DNA of 54,263 bases. Source: Verrucomicrobiota bacterium (GTDB lineage: Bacteria > Verrucomicrobiota > Verrucomicrobiia > Limisphaerales > Fontisphaeraceae). Shown here in pieces: positions 16,157 to 26,700 of this stretch; the first letter of the stretch is position 1; every line of letters starts with the position of its first letter. The position numbers and the translations under genes are program-made. The notes under the pieces were generated by a model that had not been told where the DNA came from, searched no databases, and saw only the letters and a program-made list of their open reading frames with translations. The stretch lies in assembly GCA_037139415.1 (NCBI GenBank), contig JBAXGN010000021.1, forward strand, positions 1-54,263, written 5' to 3'.

Positions 16157-19100
16157 TTAAATTTTACCGCAGCACTGCTTGTACTTTTTCTTGCTGCCGC
16201 AGGGGCATGGGTCGTTGCGTCCCACTTTTGGGCCCAGACGCACCGGCTTGGCTTTGGCCACGGCATCAGCGGCTTCCGAGACAATATCGCTGGCGCTGGC
16301 TTTTTTCCCGGAGCTTGCAGTTTCAGTGGCGGCCGCGCCACCGTAAGCGCCCACGCTCGGATGGCTCGTTTGCTGCGGCAGGTTGCGCAGGAAATTCTCA
16401 AACGCCAGCATGCTGGAAGCGCTGCGGAAAATGTTGTGACAGATTTCCGATTTGATGCTGACCATCAGTTCCTCGAAAATCTTGAAGGCCTCGGCCTTGT
16501 ATTCGATCAGCGGGTCGCGCTGCCCGTAGGCGCGCAGGCCGATGGAATTGCGCAGGCTGTCCATGGCATACAGATGCTCCTGCCACAAACGGTCAATCGC
16601 GCTCAGAATGGTGTAACGTTCCACGGAGGCCAGTGCCTCGGGTTGTTCAAAGCTCACCTTCATGTCGTACGCGTCGCGCACAGACTTGATCAGGAATTGG
16701 CAAAGCGCGTATTGCGCGGGCGTCAACCCGTCAAACACGGAACCAGACACCGCCGCTTCACGCCCCGACTTGGCCACCTTGAGGATTTCCGCCTCCGGCA
16801 GGCCCAGCGGGAAATTCAAATTGACCCAGTCGGCCAACGCCCGCACATCCCAATCGCGATATTCTTCGTCTGCCGTCGTGGTTTGCTGGACCTTGGTGAT
16901 GACCACTTCCTCCATCACGTCCATGAGCCGGTCGCGCACGTCGTCGGCGCGGATGATCTCATTGCGGAAGCCGTAAACGACCTCGCGCTGCTTGTTCATC
17001 ACGTCGTCATACTCGAGCACGCGTTTACGGATTTGGAAATTCTGCTGCTCGACACGTTTCTGCGCGGATTCAATGGACCGGTTGAGCAGGGGATGTTCCA
17101 GTTCCTGGCCCTCTTCGTAGCCCATCCGTTCCATGACTTTCACGATGCGGTCGGAACCGAACAGACGCATCAAATCGTCTTCCAAAGCGATGAAGAAGTG
17201 CGAGGATCCGGGATCGCCCTGGCGGGCGCAACGGCCGCGCAATTGGCGGTCAATCCGGCGCGCCTCGTGACGCTCAGTGCCCATGACGTGCAAACCGCCC
17301 ACATCCGCCACGCCTGGTCCCAACTTGATGTCGGTGCCGCGTCCGGCCATGTTCGTGGCGATGGTGATGGAGCCACGTTGACCGGCCCGCGCCACAATCT
17401 CCGCTTCCTGCTCGTGGAATTTGGCGTTCAGTACGGAGTGGACCAGTCTCGCCTGCTGTAACAAACGGGATAGATGCTCGCTGGTTTCCACGGATACCGT
17501 GCCGACCAGAATGGGGCGTCCCAGGGCATGGATGGTCTGGATTTCCTTGAGTACGGCCGCGAATTTTTCGCGTTTGGTTTTATAGACCGAGTCGTTGCTG
17601 TCCTTGCGCACGCAGGGTTTGTTGGTGGGAATCACCAACAGTCCCAGCTTGTAAATATCGTAAAACTCCTGCGCTTCCGTTTCCGCCGTGCCGGTCATGC
17701 CCGCCAGCTTGGTGTACATGCGGAAGTAGTTTTGGATCGTGATGGTTGCGTAGGTTTGGGTCTCGCGTTCCACCTCGACCTCTTCCTTGGCCTCCACGGC
17801 GGCGTGCAAACCGTCGCTCCAGCGGCGCCCGGTCATCAAGCGTCCGGTGTTTTCATCCACGATGATGACCTTGTTGTCCTGGATCACATAATGCACGTCC
17901 TTCAGGTAAATGCAGTAGGCCTTGAGCAACTGGCTGATGCAGTGAATCCGTTGGGCCTTTTCCTGAAACTGCTTTTGGACCTCGTCTTTTTTCTGCATCC
18001 GCAGATGGACATCCGCCACCGGGCCGTTGTCAATTTCATGGAAGACCGAAACCAGGTCGGACAACATGAACGCCTCGGGGTCCGACGGACTGAGATGATT
18101 GCGGCCTTTTTCAGTCAGGTCCGCCTCGTGCGTCTTCTCATCCATCGCGAAGAATAACTCTTCCTTTTGGGCGTAAAGTTGCTTCTTGGTCTGGTCGGAG
18201 AGCAGTTCCAGCTCCGCTTGGTTGATGAGCCGCAGGTTTTCCGGGTCTTCGCAAACTTTCCGCAGCCCTTCGGAGCGTGGGTTGCCGATGCGCACCTTGT
18301 AGAGTAGGAGGCCGATTTGTCGTTCCAGCTCCTCCGGGTTTGCCGGCTTGGAACTGTCCGCCGGATGCAACTTCTTGATCAGGTCCTCGGCTTCCTTGAG
18401 CAGCCGGTTGCAGAGCTTCTCTTGCACGGCGACCAGGTTTTGCACCGCCGGCTTGAAGGTGTTGAACATCTCATTGCTGGCATTGATGATTGCCGGGCCG
18501 CTGATGATCAGCGGCGTGCGGGCTTCGTCAATGAGAATCGAGTCTACTTCGTCCACAATGGCAAAGTAATGGCCGCGCTGCACCTGGTCATCCTTGTTGG
18601 TGGCCATGCCGTTGTCGCGCAGGTAGTCGAAGCCGAATTCGGCGTTGGTGCCGTAGGTGACGTCGCAGTAATACTGCTCGCGCCGCACAGCGGGCGTTTG
18701 GTCGTGCAGGATGCACCCCACCGTCAAGCCCAGGAAGGTATAAACCGCGCCCATCCATTCACTATCGCGGGCGGCCAGGTAATCATTCACCGTTACCACA
18801 TGCACGCCGCGTCCGGAAAGCGCATTAAGATAGACCGGCAGGGTGGCGACCAAGGTTTTGCCTTCGCCGGTGGCCATTTCGGAGATGCGCCCGCTATGCA
18901 AGGACCAACCGCCCATCAACTGCACGTCAAACGGCACCATGTCCCATTTGAGCGTGTGTCCGCGCACGGTGATTTCCCTGCCGACGAGTCGGCGGCAGGC
19001 GTTTTTCACCACCGCAAATGCCTCGGGCAGGATGAGATCCAGTTCGCGCGCCAGTTCCGCCTTGTCCTCGATTTTGGACAGCCGCTCTTTCCACGCGGCG

Positions 19101-19240
19101 GTTTTTTGCCGCAGGGCGTCATCGGACAGGGAGTGCAGTGTCTGCTCGACCTGGTTGACTTGCGCCACCATCGGCCGCAGCTTCTTTACTTCCCGGTCGT
19201 TCTTCGAACCGAAAACTTTTTTAACGATATAGCCAATCAT
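16157..19240 (-). CDS. secA: Protein translocase ATPase SecA
   Basis: A 1027-residue SecA, the motor that pushes preproteins through SecYEG. It starts MIGYIVKKVFGSKNDREVKK. Walker A lies in MATGEGKTLVATLPVYL, the Walker B/DEAD-type box in IVDEVDSILIDEARTPLI, and the second motor domain is marked by TNMAGRGTDIKLGPGV and ERHEARRIDRQLRGRCARQGD. The C-terminus ends in a zinc-binding SEC-C tail (RNDPCPCGSKKKYKQCC), which binds SecB or ribosomes. It is about 120 residues longer than E. coli SecA. The extra length is mainly in the preprotein-binding region (about residues 240-400), which has a charged helical insert. Confidence 0.97.
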   Translation of the reverse strand: MIGYIVKKVFGSKNDREVKKLRPMVAQVNQVEQTLHSLSDDALRQKTAAWKERLSKIEDKAELARELDLILPEAFAVVKNACRRLVGREITVRGHTLKWDMVPFDVQLMGGWSLHSGRISEMATGEGKTLVATLPVYLNALSGRGVHVVTVNDYLAARDSEWMGAVYTFLGLTVGCILHDQTPAVRREQYYCDVTYGTNAEFGFDYLRDNGMATNKDDQVQRGHYFAIVDEVDSILIDEARTPLIISGPAIINASNEMFNTFKPAVQNLVAVQEKLCNRLLKEAEDLIKKLHPADSSKPANPEELERQIGLLLYKVRIGNPRSEGLRKVCEDPENLRLINQAELELLSDQTKKQLYAQKEELFFAMDEKTHEADLTEKGRNHLSPSDPEAFMLSDLVSVFHEIDNGPVADVHLRMQKKDEVQKQFQEKAQRIHCISQLLKAYCIYLKDVHYVIQDNKVIIVDENTGRLMTGRRWSDGLHAAVEAKEEVEVERETQTYATITIQNYFRMYTKLAGMTGTAETEAQEFYDIYKLGLLVIPTNKPCVRKDSNDSVYKTKREKFAAVLKEIQTIHALGRPILVGTVSVETSEHLSRLLQQARLVHSVLNAKFHEQEAEIVARAGQRGSITIATNMAGRGTDIKLGPGVADVGGLHVMGTERHEARRIDRQLRGRCARQGDPGSSHFFIALEDDLMRLFGSDRIVKVMERMGYEEGQELEHPLLNRSIESAQKRVEQQNFQIRKRVLEYDDVMNKQREVVYGFRNEIIRADDVRDRLMDVMEEVVITKVQQTTTADEEYRDWDVRALADWVNLNFPLGLPEAEILKVAKSGREAAVSGSVFDGLTPAQYALCQFLIKSVRDAYDMKVSFEQPEALASVERYTILSAIDRLWQEHLYAMDSLRNSIGLRAYGQRDPLIEYKAEAFKIFEELMVSIKSEICHNIFRSASSMLAFENFLRNLPQQTSHPSVGAYGGAAATETASSGKKASASDIVSEAADAVAKAKPVRLGPKVGRNDPCPCGSKKKYKQCCGKI

Positions 19241-19377
19241 GCTTCACCTATAAACAAATGGAGCGCAACCATACGGAAAGCCATCCAAGGCGTCAAAACA
19301 TTAAAGGCAGATTAAAAGGCGTTGACCGGAGCAACGATTCTAATTGCCGGGGGAACTTTAATGGCGGAGTTGTCGCG

Positions 19378-20100
19378 CTATTTCAAGGTCGTGTACACCC
19401 GGTGTACATCTTCGTGGTCATCCAAGGTGTTGAGAAACTCAGTAACCTCTTTGCGATCCGTCCCGCTGAGGTCCATCAAATTCTTGGCCACATACCGGAT
19501 TTCCGCCGCGAGGATATTCCAGCCCATCGCCTTGAGCGCTTTGGAGACGGTATCCACTTCTTTCTTCTCGACGGTGAAGCGCGCGCCTTTCTGGCCTTCG
19601 GGCACTTCCTCGGCCTCCAATGGTTCAATCTCTTGCGCGCCCGCCTCAATGGCGTCATTTTCGGCATCGCGTTTGGCGTCGGGGTGCGTGGCTTCCACCA
19701 CACCGACATGGTTGAAAAAGAAAGCGACGCTGCCGGGTTGACCCAAGGCGCCGGTTTTGAACAGATTGCGGATTTCCGGGGCGGTGCGGTTCCGGTTGTC
19801 CGTGAGGCATTCGACCACGACCGGTACTTTATGGGGGGCAAAACCCTCGTAAGTCACCAGTTCAAAGGTGATTTTTTCCTCCGTCAACCCCGCCCCTTTC
19901 TTGACGGCACGCTCGATGGTGTCGCGCGTGACGGACCCCTTCCGGGCTTTCTCCATCGCGGCAGCCAGACGCGCGTTCAGGTCGGGATCAGCGCCGCCGA
20001 GCTTGGCGGCCACCATGATTTCCCGAACGAGTTTGACGACCATTTGACCGCGCTTTTGCGCGTTGGCCTCACGACCGGCTTGTTTCCATTGTGCACCCAT
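19378..20100 (-). CDS. YebC/PmpR family protein
   Basis: A 240-residue cytoplasmic protein of the YebC/PmpR family. It starts MGAQWKQAGREANAQKRGQM; the classical AGHSKW motif is MGAQWK here. Family marks are RLAAAMEKARKGSVTRDTIERAVKKG, ELVTYEGFAPHKVPVVVECLTDNRNRTAPEIR, and GSVAFFFNHVGVVE. Members act as transcription regulators, and a subset helps ribosomes at proline stretches. The gene stands alone between secA and the lipid kinase; no clear promoter was seen. Confidence 0.93.
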   Translation of the reverse strand: MGAQWKQAGREANAQKRGQMVVKLVREIMVAAKLGGADPDLNARLAAAMEKARKGSVTRDTIERAVKKGAGLTEEKITFELVTYEGFAPHKVPVVVECLTDNRNRTAPEIRNLFKTGALGQPGSVAFFFNHVGVVEATHPDAKRDAENDAIEAGAQEIEPLEAEEVPEGQKGARFTVEKKEVDTVSKALKAMGWNILAAEIRYVAKNLMDLSGTDRKEVTEFLNTLDDHEDVHRVYTTLK

Positions 20101-20172
20101 AAAATTATATTTTTATTGTGGCGGCCAATATACGCTCAGCCTAGGTGTGATGAAACCATAAAATGCGGTTAT

Positions 20173-21066
20173 TTAGCAAATCACCCGCAAGGCCCTTGGG
20201 CGGACGGAAATCGTGAGGGGCAGATGCCCGACCGGTTCCCCCTCCAGTTCAAACGGCACCCGGCCCGGACTGGTCAGGGTAACCTTCTTTGCTTCCCGAT
20301 AATTCGCGTACCCCGCGCCTTCCCATTGTTGCAACAGGCTGTGGTAGGACCAGTGCAATAGCGCTGGAACGTTGACTTTGGGGAATAGGGTCAGGTTGAC
20401 CAATCCGTCTTTGAGGCTGGCATCGGGAAACAACACAAAATCGCCGCCGTACAAACGCCCATTGCCCAGCAATACCAGTTCTGCCGTCGTTGTGCGCGCG
20501 CCATCGGAAACGTGGATGGCTGGCTTATGCTCGAACAAGGCTTGAAAACCAGCCACGACATACGCCAGCGGTCCCAAGGTTTTCTTGAGCCGTGGGTGGA
20601 CCAGTTCCACTGCCCGGGCATCCAGCCCCGCGCCGCCTAACTGGAAAAACAGCCGCTGTTGCGGGTGGCCGTCCGCTTGGTACTCTGCTACCAGTAAATC
20701 CAGCGTGGCATGGCGCGCCTGGCGGATTACGGTCCAGGCCTCATTGGGGGCGAAGGGAATGCCCAGTTCGCGCGCGAACACGTTGGCCGTGCCCATGGGA
20801 ATGATGCCCAGTTTGGTGCGTTCCAAGCCCCCGGGAATGTCCGCAATGCCATTGATGATTTCATTAAGGGTGCCGTCGCCACCGATGCCCACGATGATTT
20901 CAAACCCTTCCCGAACCGCCAGCGATGCCAGCGGACGCGCTCCGCCCGGCCCCAGCGTGGCGCGTAATTCCACCTCCGCCGACAGGGTGCGGATATGATG
21001 GCGGAAACGCCGCGTCTGGTTGCCACGCGCCATCGGGTTGAAAATGATACAGGTTCGCGCCGTCAT
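20173..21066 (-). CDS. Diacylglycerol kinase family lipid kinase
   Basis: A 297-residue YegS/DagK-type kinase. The nucleotide-binding GGDGT motif is in IVGIGGDGTLNEIINGIAD, and MGTANVFARELGIP and FQLGGAGLDARAVE are further conserved blocks. The family phosphorylates lipids such as diacylglycerol, sphingoid bases or undecaprenol; the substrate is not clear from the sequence. Its ATG overlaps the stop of prmA by four bases (ATGA), so it is the last gene of the rph, phosphatase, prmA, kinase operon. Confidence 0.9.
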   Translation of the reverse strand: MTARTCIIFNPMARGNQTRRFRHHIRTLSAEVELRATLGPGGARPLASLAVREGFEIIVGIGGDGTLNEIINGIADIPGGLERTKLGIIPMGTANVFARELGIPFAPNEAWTVIRQARHATLDLLVAEYQADGHPQQRLFFQLGGAGLDARAVELVHPRLKKTLGPLAYVVAGFQALFEHKPAIHVSDGARTTTAELVLLGNGRLYGGDFVLFPDASLKDGLVNLTLFPKVNVPALLHWSYHSLLQQWEGAGYANYREAKKVTLTSPGRVPFELEGEPVGHLPLTISVRPRALRVIC

Positions 21067-21971
21067 GCCGTTTTAGCCAACCGCACGAACATCCCCGAGC
21101 GCCACTCCTTGACCGTACGACTGCTCACGAGCCGCAGGCCGCTCGCCTCGTAGGCCTGCTGTACCGCCGGGAACTGATGGTGCAGAATGCCAGCCAATAC
21201 CAAGTGTCCGTCGGGCTTTAGCCGGTTTAGAATGCGCTCTTTTTCAGCCAGCAACAAATCATACATCAGGTTGGCGCACACCACGTCGTACTGGATACGG
21301 GAGTGGAGCGGAATCTTCGTGAGATCGGCGCAGGCGAGCTTGAGCTGGCCGGTCACGTGGTTGCGCCGGGCGTTGGCCCGGGCGGATTTCACAGCCATTG
21401 GGTCAAAATCAATGGCCGTGATGGGGCTGTAACCCAGTTTGGCGGCGGCGATGGCAAGAATCCCGGAGCCGGTACCGGCATCCCAGAAGGATTGACGGGT
21501 TCCTTTGCGCCGGCTCGCGGCGAGTTGTTGCAGGCAAAAGCGCGTCGTGGCGTGTTGCCCGGTGCCAAAGCTCAAGCCGGGGTCCAACAGCATCACTGCT
21601 TGACCATGTACCGGCTGGGCCGTGCTCCACTCCGGTTTCACGAGCAGGGCGTGCCCGATACGGATGGGTTTGAAATGCTTTTTCCACGATTCCGCCCAGT
21701 CCTCGCGCTTCACGGTTTCCAGGAAAATTTCCGGCAGGGGCGTTACGCCCGCCGTCTGGCAACGCCCTGCCAGCGTCGCCGCTTTGGTCGCCACAAACGT
21801 CTGTTCGGTGTCGCAGTAATGGAAAATCGTTACCGCGCCGGTGTCGGCGTCCGTGTAAATGCAGGGGGGAGCGCCAAATTCCAGTTCAAACAGGTCGGCG
21901 ACGGCTTCCTCTTGGCTGGCGGTTACACGGGCGAGGATTCGCCACAGCGGGGTTTTGGTTTTTGCGCGCAT
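21063..21971 (-). CDS. prmA: Ribosomal protein L11 methyltransferase-like protein
   Basis: A 302-residue class I methyltransferase. The PrmA-specific motif LLDPGLSFGTGQHATTRFCL precedes the S-adenosylmethionine site DAGTGSGILAIAAAKLG, and a conserved VVCANLMYDLLL block follows. PrmA methylates lysines and the N-terminus of ribosomal protein L11. In the canonical enzyme the last motif is NI; here NLMY differs from the common NILA pattern, and the N-terminal domain is less conserved. The gene begins 5 bases after the phosphatase gene stop and overlaps the lipid kinase gene. Confidence 0.9.
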   Translation of the reverse strand: MRAKTKTPLWRILARVTASQEEAVADLFELEFGAPPCIYTDADTGAVTIFHYCDTEQTFVATKAATLAGRCQTAGVTPLPEIFLETVKREDWAESWKKHFKPIRIGHALLVKPEWSTAQPVHGQAVMLLDPGLSFGTGQHATTRFCLQQLAASRRKGTRQSFWDAGTGSGILAIAAAKLGYSPITAIDFDPMAVKSARANARRNHVTGQLKLACADLTKIPLHSRIQYDVVCANLMYDLLLAEKERILNRLKPDGHLVLAGILHHQFPAVQQAYEASGLRLVSSRTVKEWRSGMFVRLAKTA

Positions 21972-21976
21972 GTGAG

Positions 21977-22597
21977 TTAAAAATGTTTCCAGGGGGTGAA
22001 ATTGAGGCGCTGAATTTCCGCCTCGCGCCCGGGATGCAACGCCACCTCAGTCAGACCGGCGTACTCAACGGCGAACATGGCGGTGCGGGTGAGCGGCAAT
22101 CCGAGCAGCACCGCCAGGATCATGCGGATCACGCCACCATGTGCGAACACCGCGACCTGTTGGCCGGGATGCTGTTGGCGAATCCGATCCAGCGCTCGCT
22201 CCACCCGTTCTCGGAAATCAGGTCCGCTTTCGCCGCCGGGCACCCGGCTGGTTTCGATGAGATGCAGCCATTGATAAAAGTCCACCTGGAAACGTGTCCC
22301 CACCTCTTCCCAGTGCAGCCCGGTCCATTCCCCGACATCCACTTCGCGCAGATCGTTCAGGATTTCCGGTTGGCTGGTGAATTGCCCGCGAAACGGCGCC
22401 ATGGTTTGCTGCACGCGTTTCATTGGGCTGGCATAGACGGCATCCCAGCGCAGGCTCCGGCAGTATTGCGCGCAGGCTTGCGCCTGCTGGTGGCCGAGCG
22501 CGGAAAGCTCCACATCCATTCCGCCGATGAAAACACGATGATACGCCTCCGCCACTTCCGCGTGACGCACTAAAAATAAGTTTGTGGGCGTTGACAT
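21977..22597 (-). CDS. Histidine phosphatase superfamily protein
   Basis: A 206-residue protein of the phosphoglycerate mutase-like family. The phosphohistidine site LFLVRHAEV is at the N-terminus, where the usual RHGE is RHAE. The second catalytic histidine is in VAVFAHGGVIRMIL. Landmarks between them are YASPMKRVQQTMAPF and DLREVDVGEWTGLHWEEV. Family members range from cofactor-dependent mutases to alpha-ribazole phosphatases; size suggests a broad phosphatase. It is the second gene of the rph operon. Confidence 0.88.
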   Translation of the reverse strand: MSTPTNLFLVRHAEVAEAYHRVFIGGMDVELSALGHQQAQACAQYCRSLRWDAVYASPMKRVQQTMAPFRGQFTSQPEILNDLREVDVGEWTGLHWEEVGTRFQVDFYQWLHLIETSRVPGGESGPDFRERVERALDRIRQQHPGQQVAVFAHGGVIRMILAVLLGLPLTRTAMFAVEYAGLTEVALHPGREAEIQRLNFTPWKHF

Positions 22598-22615
22598 GGT
22601 CAGATCAGGCGTGGT

Positions 22616-23365
22616 TTATGCCAGTGCGGCTTGTTGGGCGGCCAATAGCTCTTTGATCCCGGCCTTACCCACCGCGAGCAGGTCGGCGAGCTGCGGTTCC
22701 GTGAATGTGGATTCTTCGCCGGTGCCTTGCACTTCAATGAATTCGCCTTTGGCATTCATCACCAGGTTCATATCCACCGCCGCGGCAACGTCTTCTTCGT
22801 AACACAAGTCCAGGAGCGGCGCTCCCTTGACGATACCCACGCTGACGGCAGCCACGGCGGCGAGCATCGGGCTTTCCTTCAGCAGCCCGGCGGTCATTAA
22901 TTTGCGAATCGCCAATGACAGCGCCACATAGGAGCCGGTAATGGCAGCGGTCCGAGTGCCGCCATCGGCCTGCAGGACATCGCAATCCACCCACACCGTG
23001 CGCTGCCCAAGTTTTTCCAGATCCAGGCAGGCGCGCATCGAGCGGCCAATCAAGCGCTGAATCTCCTGCGAGCGCCCGTCAATTTTTCCCTTGGTGGCAT
23101 CGCGCTGTTTGCGTTGCAGGGTCGAGTAGGGGAGCATGGAGTATTCGGCCGTGATCCAGCCGCCGGTTACCCCCTGTTCCTTCATCCAGCGCGGTATGGA
23201 TTCCTCGATTGTGACACCGCAAATCACCCGGGTATTGCCACACTCAATCAGGGTTGAGCCGGCGGCATTGGGGGCAATGTGATTGTTAAAACGCAACGGA
23301 CGCAGTTGGGCGGCCTGCCGCCCATCGGCGCGGGCGGCACTGGTGGAATTCAGTTCATTCATCAT
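22616..23365 (-). CDS. rph: Ribonuclease PH
   Basis: A 249-residue phosphorolytic exoribonuclease that trims tRNA 3' ends. Conserved blocks include RADGRQAAQLRPLRF, GSTLIECGNTRVICGVTIEE, WITAEYSMLPYSTLQRKQRD, GRSQEIQRLIGRSMRACLDL and VWVDCDVLQADGGTRTAAITGSYVAL, which contains the catalytic aspartates. An ATG one codon inward would serve equally well as start. It heads a compact run of four genes. The upstream side is a 417-base gap shared with the divergent large secreted protein. Confidence 0.95.
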   Translation of the reverse strand: MMNELNSTSAARADGRQAAQLRPLRFNNHIAPNAAGSTLIECGNTRVICGVTIEESIPRWMKEQGVTGGWITAEYSMLPYSTLQRKQRDATKGKIDGRSQEIQRLIGRSMRACLDLEKLGQRTVWVDCDVLQADGGTRTAAITGSYVALSLAIRKLMTAGLLKESPMLAAVAAVSVGIVKGAPLLDLCYEEDVAAAVDMNLVMNAKGEFIEVQGTGEESTFTEPQLADLLAVGKAGIKELLAAQQAALA

Positions 23366-23533
23366 GCCGCCATGTTAAAGGGCCGGACGCCGGGGAGCAA
23401 TGAGGAAAGCAAACGCAAAAATTCAACCATCTGCATCTTTGGCAATGGCCTTGGTAAATCCGCATTATGCAAAATAATTTCAAATGGTATTGACGAAAAC
23501 TTACATTAGCGTAGTCTGCGAACCATCTCTTAT

Positions 23534-23552
23534 GAAAAAGCAAAGCTTTTTC
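23534..23552. repeat. Short AT-rich hairpin
   Basis: GAAAAAGC and GCTTTTTC form a perfect eight-base-pair stem with an AAA loop, between the divergent rph and large secreted protein genes. It could end readthrough on either strand, but no gene ends here. The rest of 23366-23597 shows nothing recognisable. Confidence 0.4.
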
Positions 23553-23597
23553 TAGGGGTTGTTCTTTAAATATTAACTTTGTAGCTTCGGCTGCGGG

Positions 23598-23712
23598 CTG
23601 GTCCGAAAACCGCGAATTTTCCAAGCCCTGCACAGAAATCGACCGAGCGCGCCCAATTGGGCGCGGCTTGGCGTGTCTTCTGTGCAAGGCGCTTCGCGGT
23701 GCCTCGGACCAG
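23598..23712. repeat. Long near-palindrome upstream of the large secreted protein
   Basis: The arms 23598-23637 and 23678-23712 are complementary, with mismatches and a small length difference. They begin CTGGTCCG...CCGCGAA and end TTCGCGG..CGGACCAG, and the inner ends are TGCACAGAA and TTCTGTGCA. In the centre sits a perfect 18-base palindrome CGCGCCCAATTGGGCGCG (23648-23665). The element lies 70 bases upstream of the start of the 1531-residue gene. Its shape suggests a MITE-like or REP-like repeat, or a structured leader. Confidence 0.8.
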
Positions 23713-23782
23713 GGTGCGTTGGGTCGCGCCCTTTCCGCCTGATAGCCTGAGGGTAGCAAACAACGGGCAGGTTAATCATATT

Positions 23783-26700
23783 ATGAAAAAGAATTCGACG
23801 GCGAACCATGGTTGGTGGCAGGGAATCAAATCGGGAAGGGTTACGACAACTCTGACGGTACTGCTTTGTCTTTCGGCTTTGTCGGTAATCGCGCGTCCAC
23901 GTCCCATCACCCCTTTCCTTCCCGAGCACGAAAACTACCGTCAGCGTTTTGAATTATTCCCCACCAACCGGGCCAGCACCCTCTTCATCCCGGAGTTCAC
24001 CACGCACAATCTATACCTGCGCAATGTCACCCGGCTTGATTCCTGGGCGGGGTATTCGGTAGCCCTCGGTGGCGATCAAGCACCAGCGTCTTATTGCTAT
24101 ATTCCGGCCTTGAGCGGCCCCAAGCGCAACTTCAACCCCCTCGAAGGCTCATTCCGATGGTACTACGCGCCCGGCTGGTCCAGTGGCGAAGGTCCCGGCC
24201 ATCGTGCTGTGCTAATCGAGGTGGCGGACGTGGCGGAAACGCCCGCCTGCGGATGGACCCTGAGCATCAATCCCCAAGGCACCCACCTGCAAATCCACGC
24301 CTTTGCGGGGGATGATCCCGAGCTACTCCTGTCCGCGCCCATCCAATGGGAAGCCGGGGCGTTTCATCAAGTGGGGGTGGTCGCCTCTGCCAGTAACAAC
24401 GTATTCCGGTTGATGGTGGACGGCCAAGTCTGCGCCCAAAGCACGGGGCCGGGGCCGATGGATCAATTGGTGCCCATGGAACGGTGGGGTTTATTTGTTG
24501 GCTCGACCGGCAAAGGGCGGCATACGGCTGAGGGATGCTTTAACGAACTGGTGACGTGGAGCGGGCAATGCACCGTGGCGCATTACGCATGGGATTTCGC
24601 CCAGCAATCACCGCGCATGGACTTGGGGCCGATCACGCCTGAGGAAGATCAATCCCGGCGGCAACGAATCCTGGCCCGCCGGGCGGGGATCAACCGGACC
24701 ACCCTGTACACGATGGACGACAGCGGCCCTCCTTCGCCGCTCTCGTTTGGCGGTGGTGGCGGTGGCGGCACCAATAGCGGTTGGGCATCCTTCGGTCCCG
24801 GCCCCACCAATGGTTTGATGCTGACCATTCCCATCTTTGGCTCGAACCTGCTCAGCACCACCATCAGCAACGGCATGACCAATTTCCTCTATGACCTGTT
24901 CATGACCACCAACCTGGTGATGAACCACGTCACCAACTCACAATGGACCTGGGTAACCAACGGCTATATCACGGACCTTTTCACCCTCTCCAACCCGCCC
25001 AGCCCGGTGGTCTTCTTCATTCTCGGCACCACCAACGACTCGGACGGCGGGGGATTTACCGACGCCTTTGAACTCCTCGTAAGCCATACGTCAACGAATA
25101 ATTCGGCGGATGATCAACTGGTGGGGTTAGAACTTGTGGATGGAGTGGCCATGAATCCTCCGGCAAACAACACCGCCACATTCCGAGTGAAACGACTGGG
25201 AAATTATCCCGTCTGGACCAATGAAGCGCTAACCGTGGTGGTGCAAGCCTCGGGTTCGGCAATTTACGGCACCGATTACACCCTGTCTGAGATTACCACC
25301 AACGGCACGAATCTGACGGTGACCATCCCGGCGAATCAAGCCAGTGTGGATGTCGTCTTGACGCCGTTGCCGGATGCCGTTTTTGACGACACGCAAACCG
25401 CCACCTTGCAGATCATCGCTCACTGTGGCCGGTGGCAGACGGCCACCCAGGCGACAGCGTTAATTCTGGGGTATTACGATTATAAACATATCTATACCTT
25501 GGACGCGGATTTCCGCTCGGGTGTGATGAGCGGCCTGGTGACCACCAATGACACCCTGCAATTCTCCGCGCAGCAACAGACGCAATTCCCTTATATTGCA
25601 GTGGCGTGCTCTCTCCGTGGAACGGTGGCACGCATTAATACCACAAACGGTATGGTGATTGGCGAATACCGGACAACACCAATTGATAGAAAACATAGCC
25701 CTTCGCGAACCACGGTAGATCAATACGGTAATGTGTGGGTGGCAAACCGCGATGATGATTTGCATGTCAATGGAACGATTAACGGTTCAGTAACGCGCAT
25801 TGGTTTAATCATTGGAGGAACCCGTTATACCAAGGTTGATTCCAATTACATCGAGAATCCGTTTGGCCAATACGTGAGTATCGCAAGCGCGGTCTATAAC
25901 ACCTGCATTGATCGTGATGGAGATGGCTTTATCCGCACTTCTTATGGATTAACCGATATTCTGCCATGGTCAAACACGAATAGCACGAGTACTGAGGTGG
26001 ATACTTTTGGCGGCGTCTCGACCGCCGAAGATGAAGCCATCACGGCATATATCCGTGTGCCGTCCGCAGGAACCCGGACTATTGCGGTGGACCGCCATAA
26101 TGATGTGTGGGTCGGCGGATATGTAAACATTCCAGGCATTTCTCAGCCCCACTGCAAAATCAATGGCGTCACCGGCATGATTGTGCCGGATTCCACCTTT
26201 GCTCCCAATGCGGGCGGCTACGGGGGTGTGATTGATGGGGGCGGGAATTTGTGGTCCACCGATTTACAAGGCCGGGTTCTCTATTTGACGCCGCCGTCCA
26301 TTTTTCCCATCACTGGCAAGGATTGGACTGTTTTAGCTCCGGGCGCCAACCCGTACGGGATCGCGGTGGATCCCTTACATCCCTACATTTGGCAAACGGT
26401 GAACGGGTATGTCTTTCGCTGGAATACCAACGGTACGATGTCCATGGATACAAATGATCAGTATTTATTTTGGCATGGTGAAGACTACTCCCAAGGACTA
26501 GCCGTGGATAGCCGTGGCGAGGGATGGATCGCCCATGGCTATCAGGAATCAAGCCAAACGGTGGGGCATCTGGATACCAATGCCAACTGGCTGGGCAATG
26601 TGCCCTTGACGGTGGAAGGGTTGCGGGCAGAATATTACGGTACCACGAATTTGGTGGGCATCCCCATTCGGGTGGGTTTGGCGGGTAACTTGGATTATGC

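Noticed and set aside
16361-17461. A 366-residue open frame on the plus strand
   Set aside because: It is antisense to secA, a certain gene, and has no motif of its own.
23657-23782. N-terminal extension of the large mosaic protein
   Set aside because: It runs through the long palindrome and is arginine-rich; the signal peptide starts at 23783.
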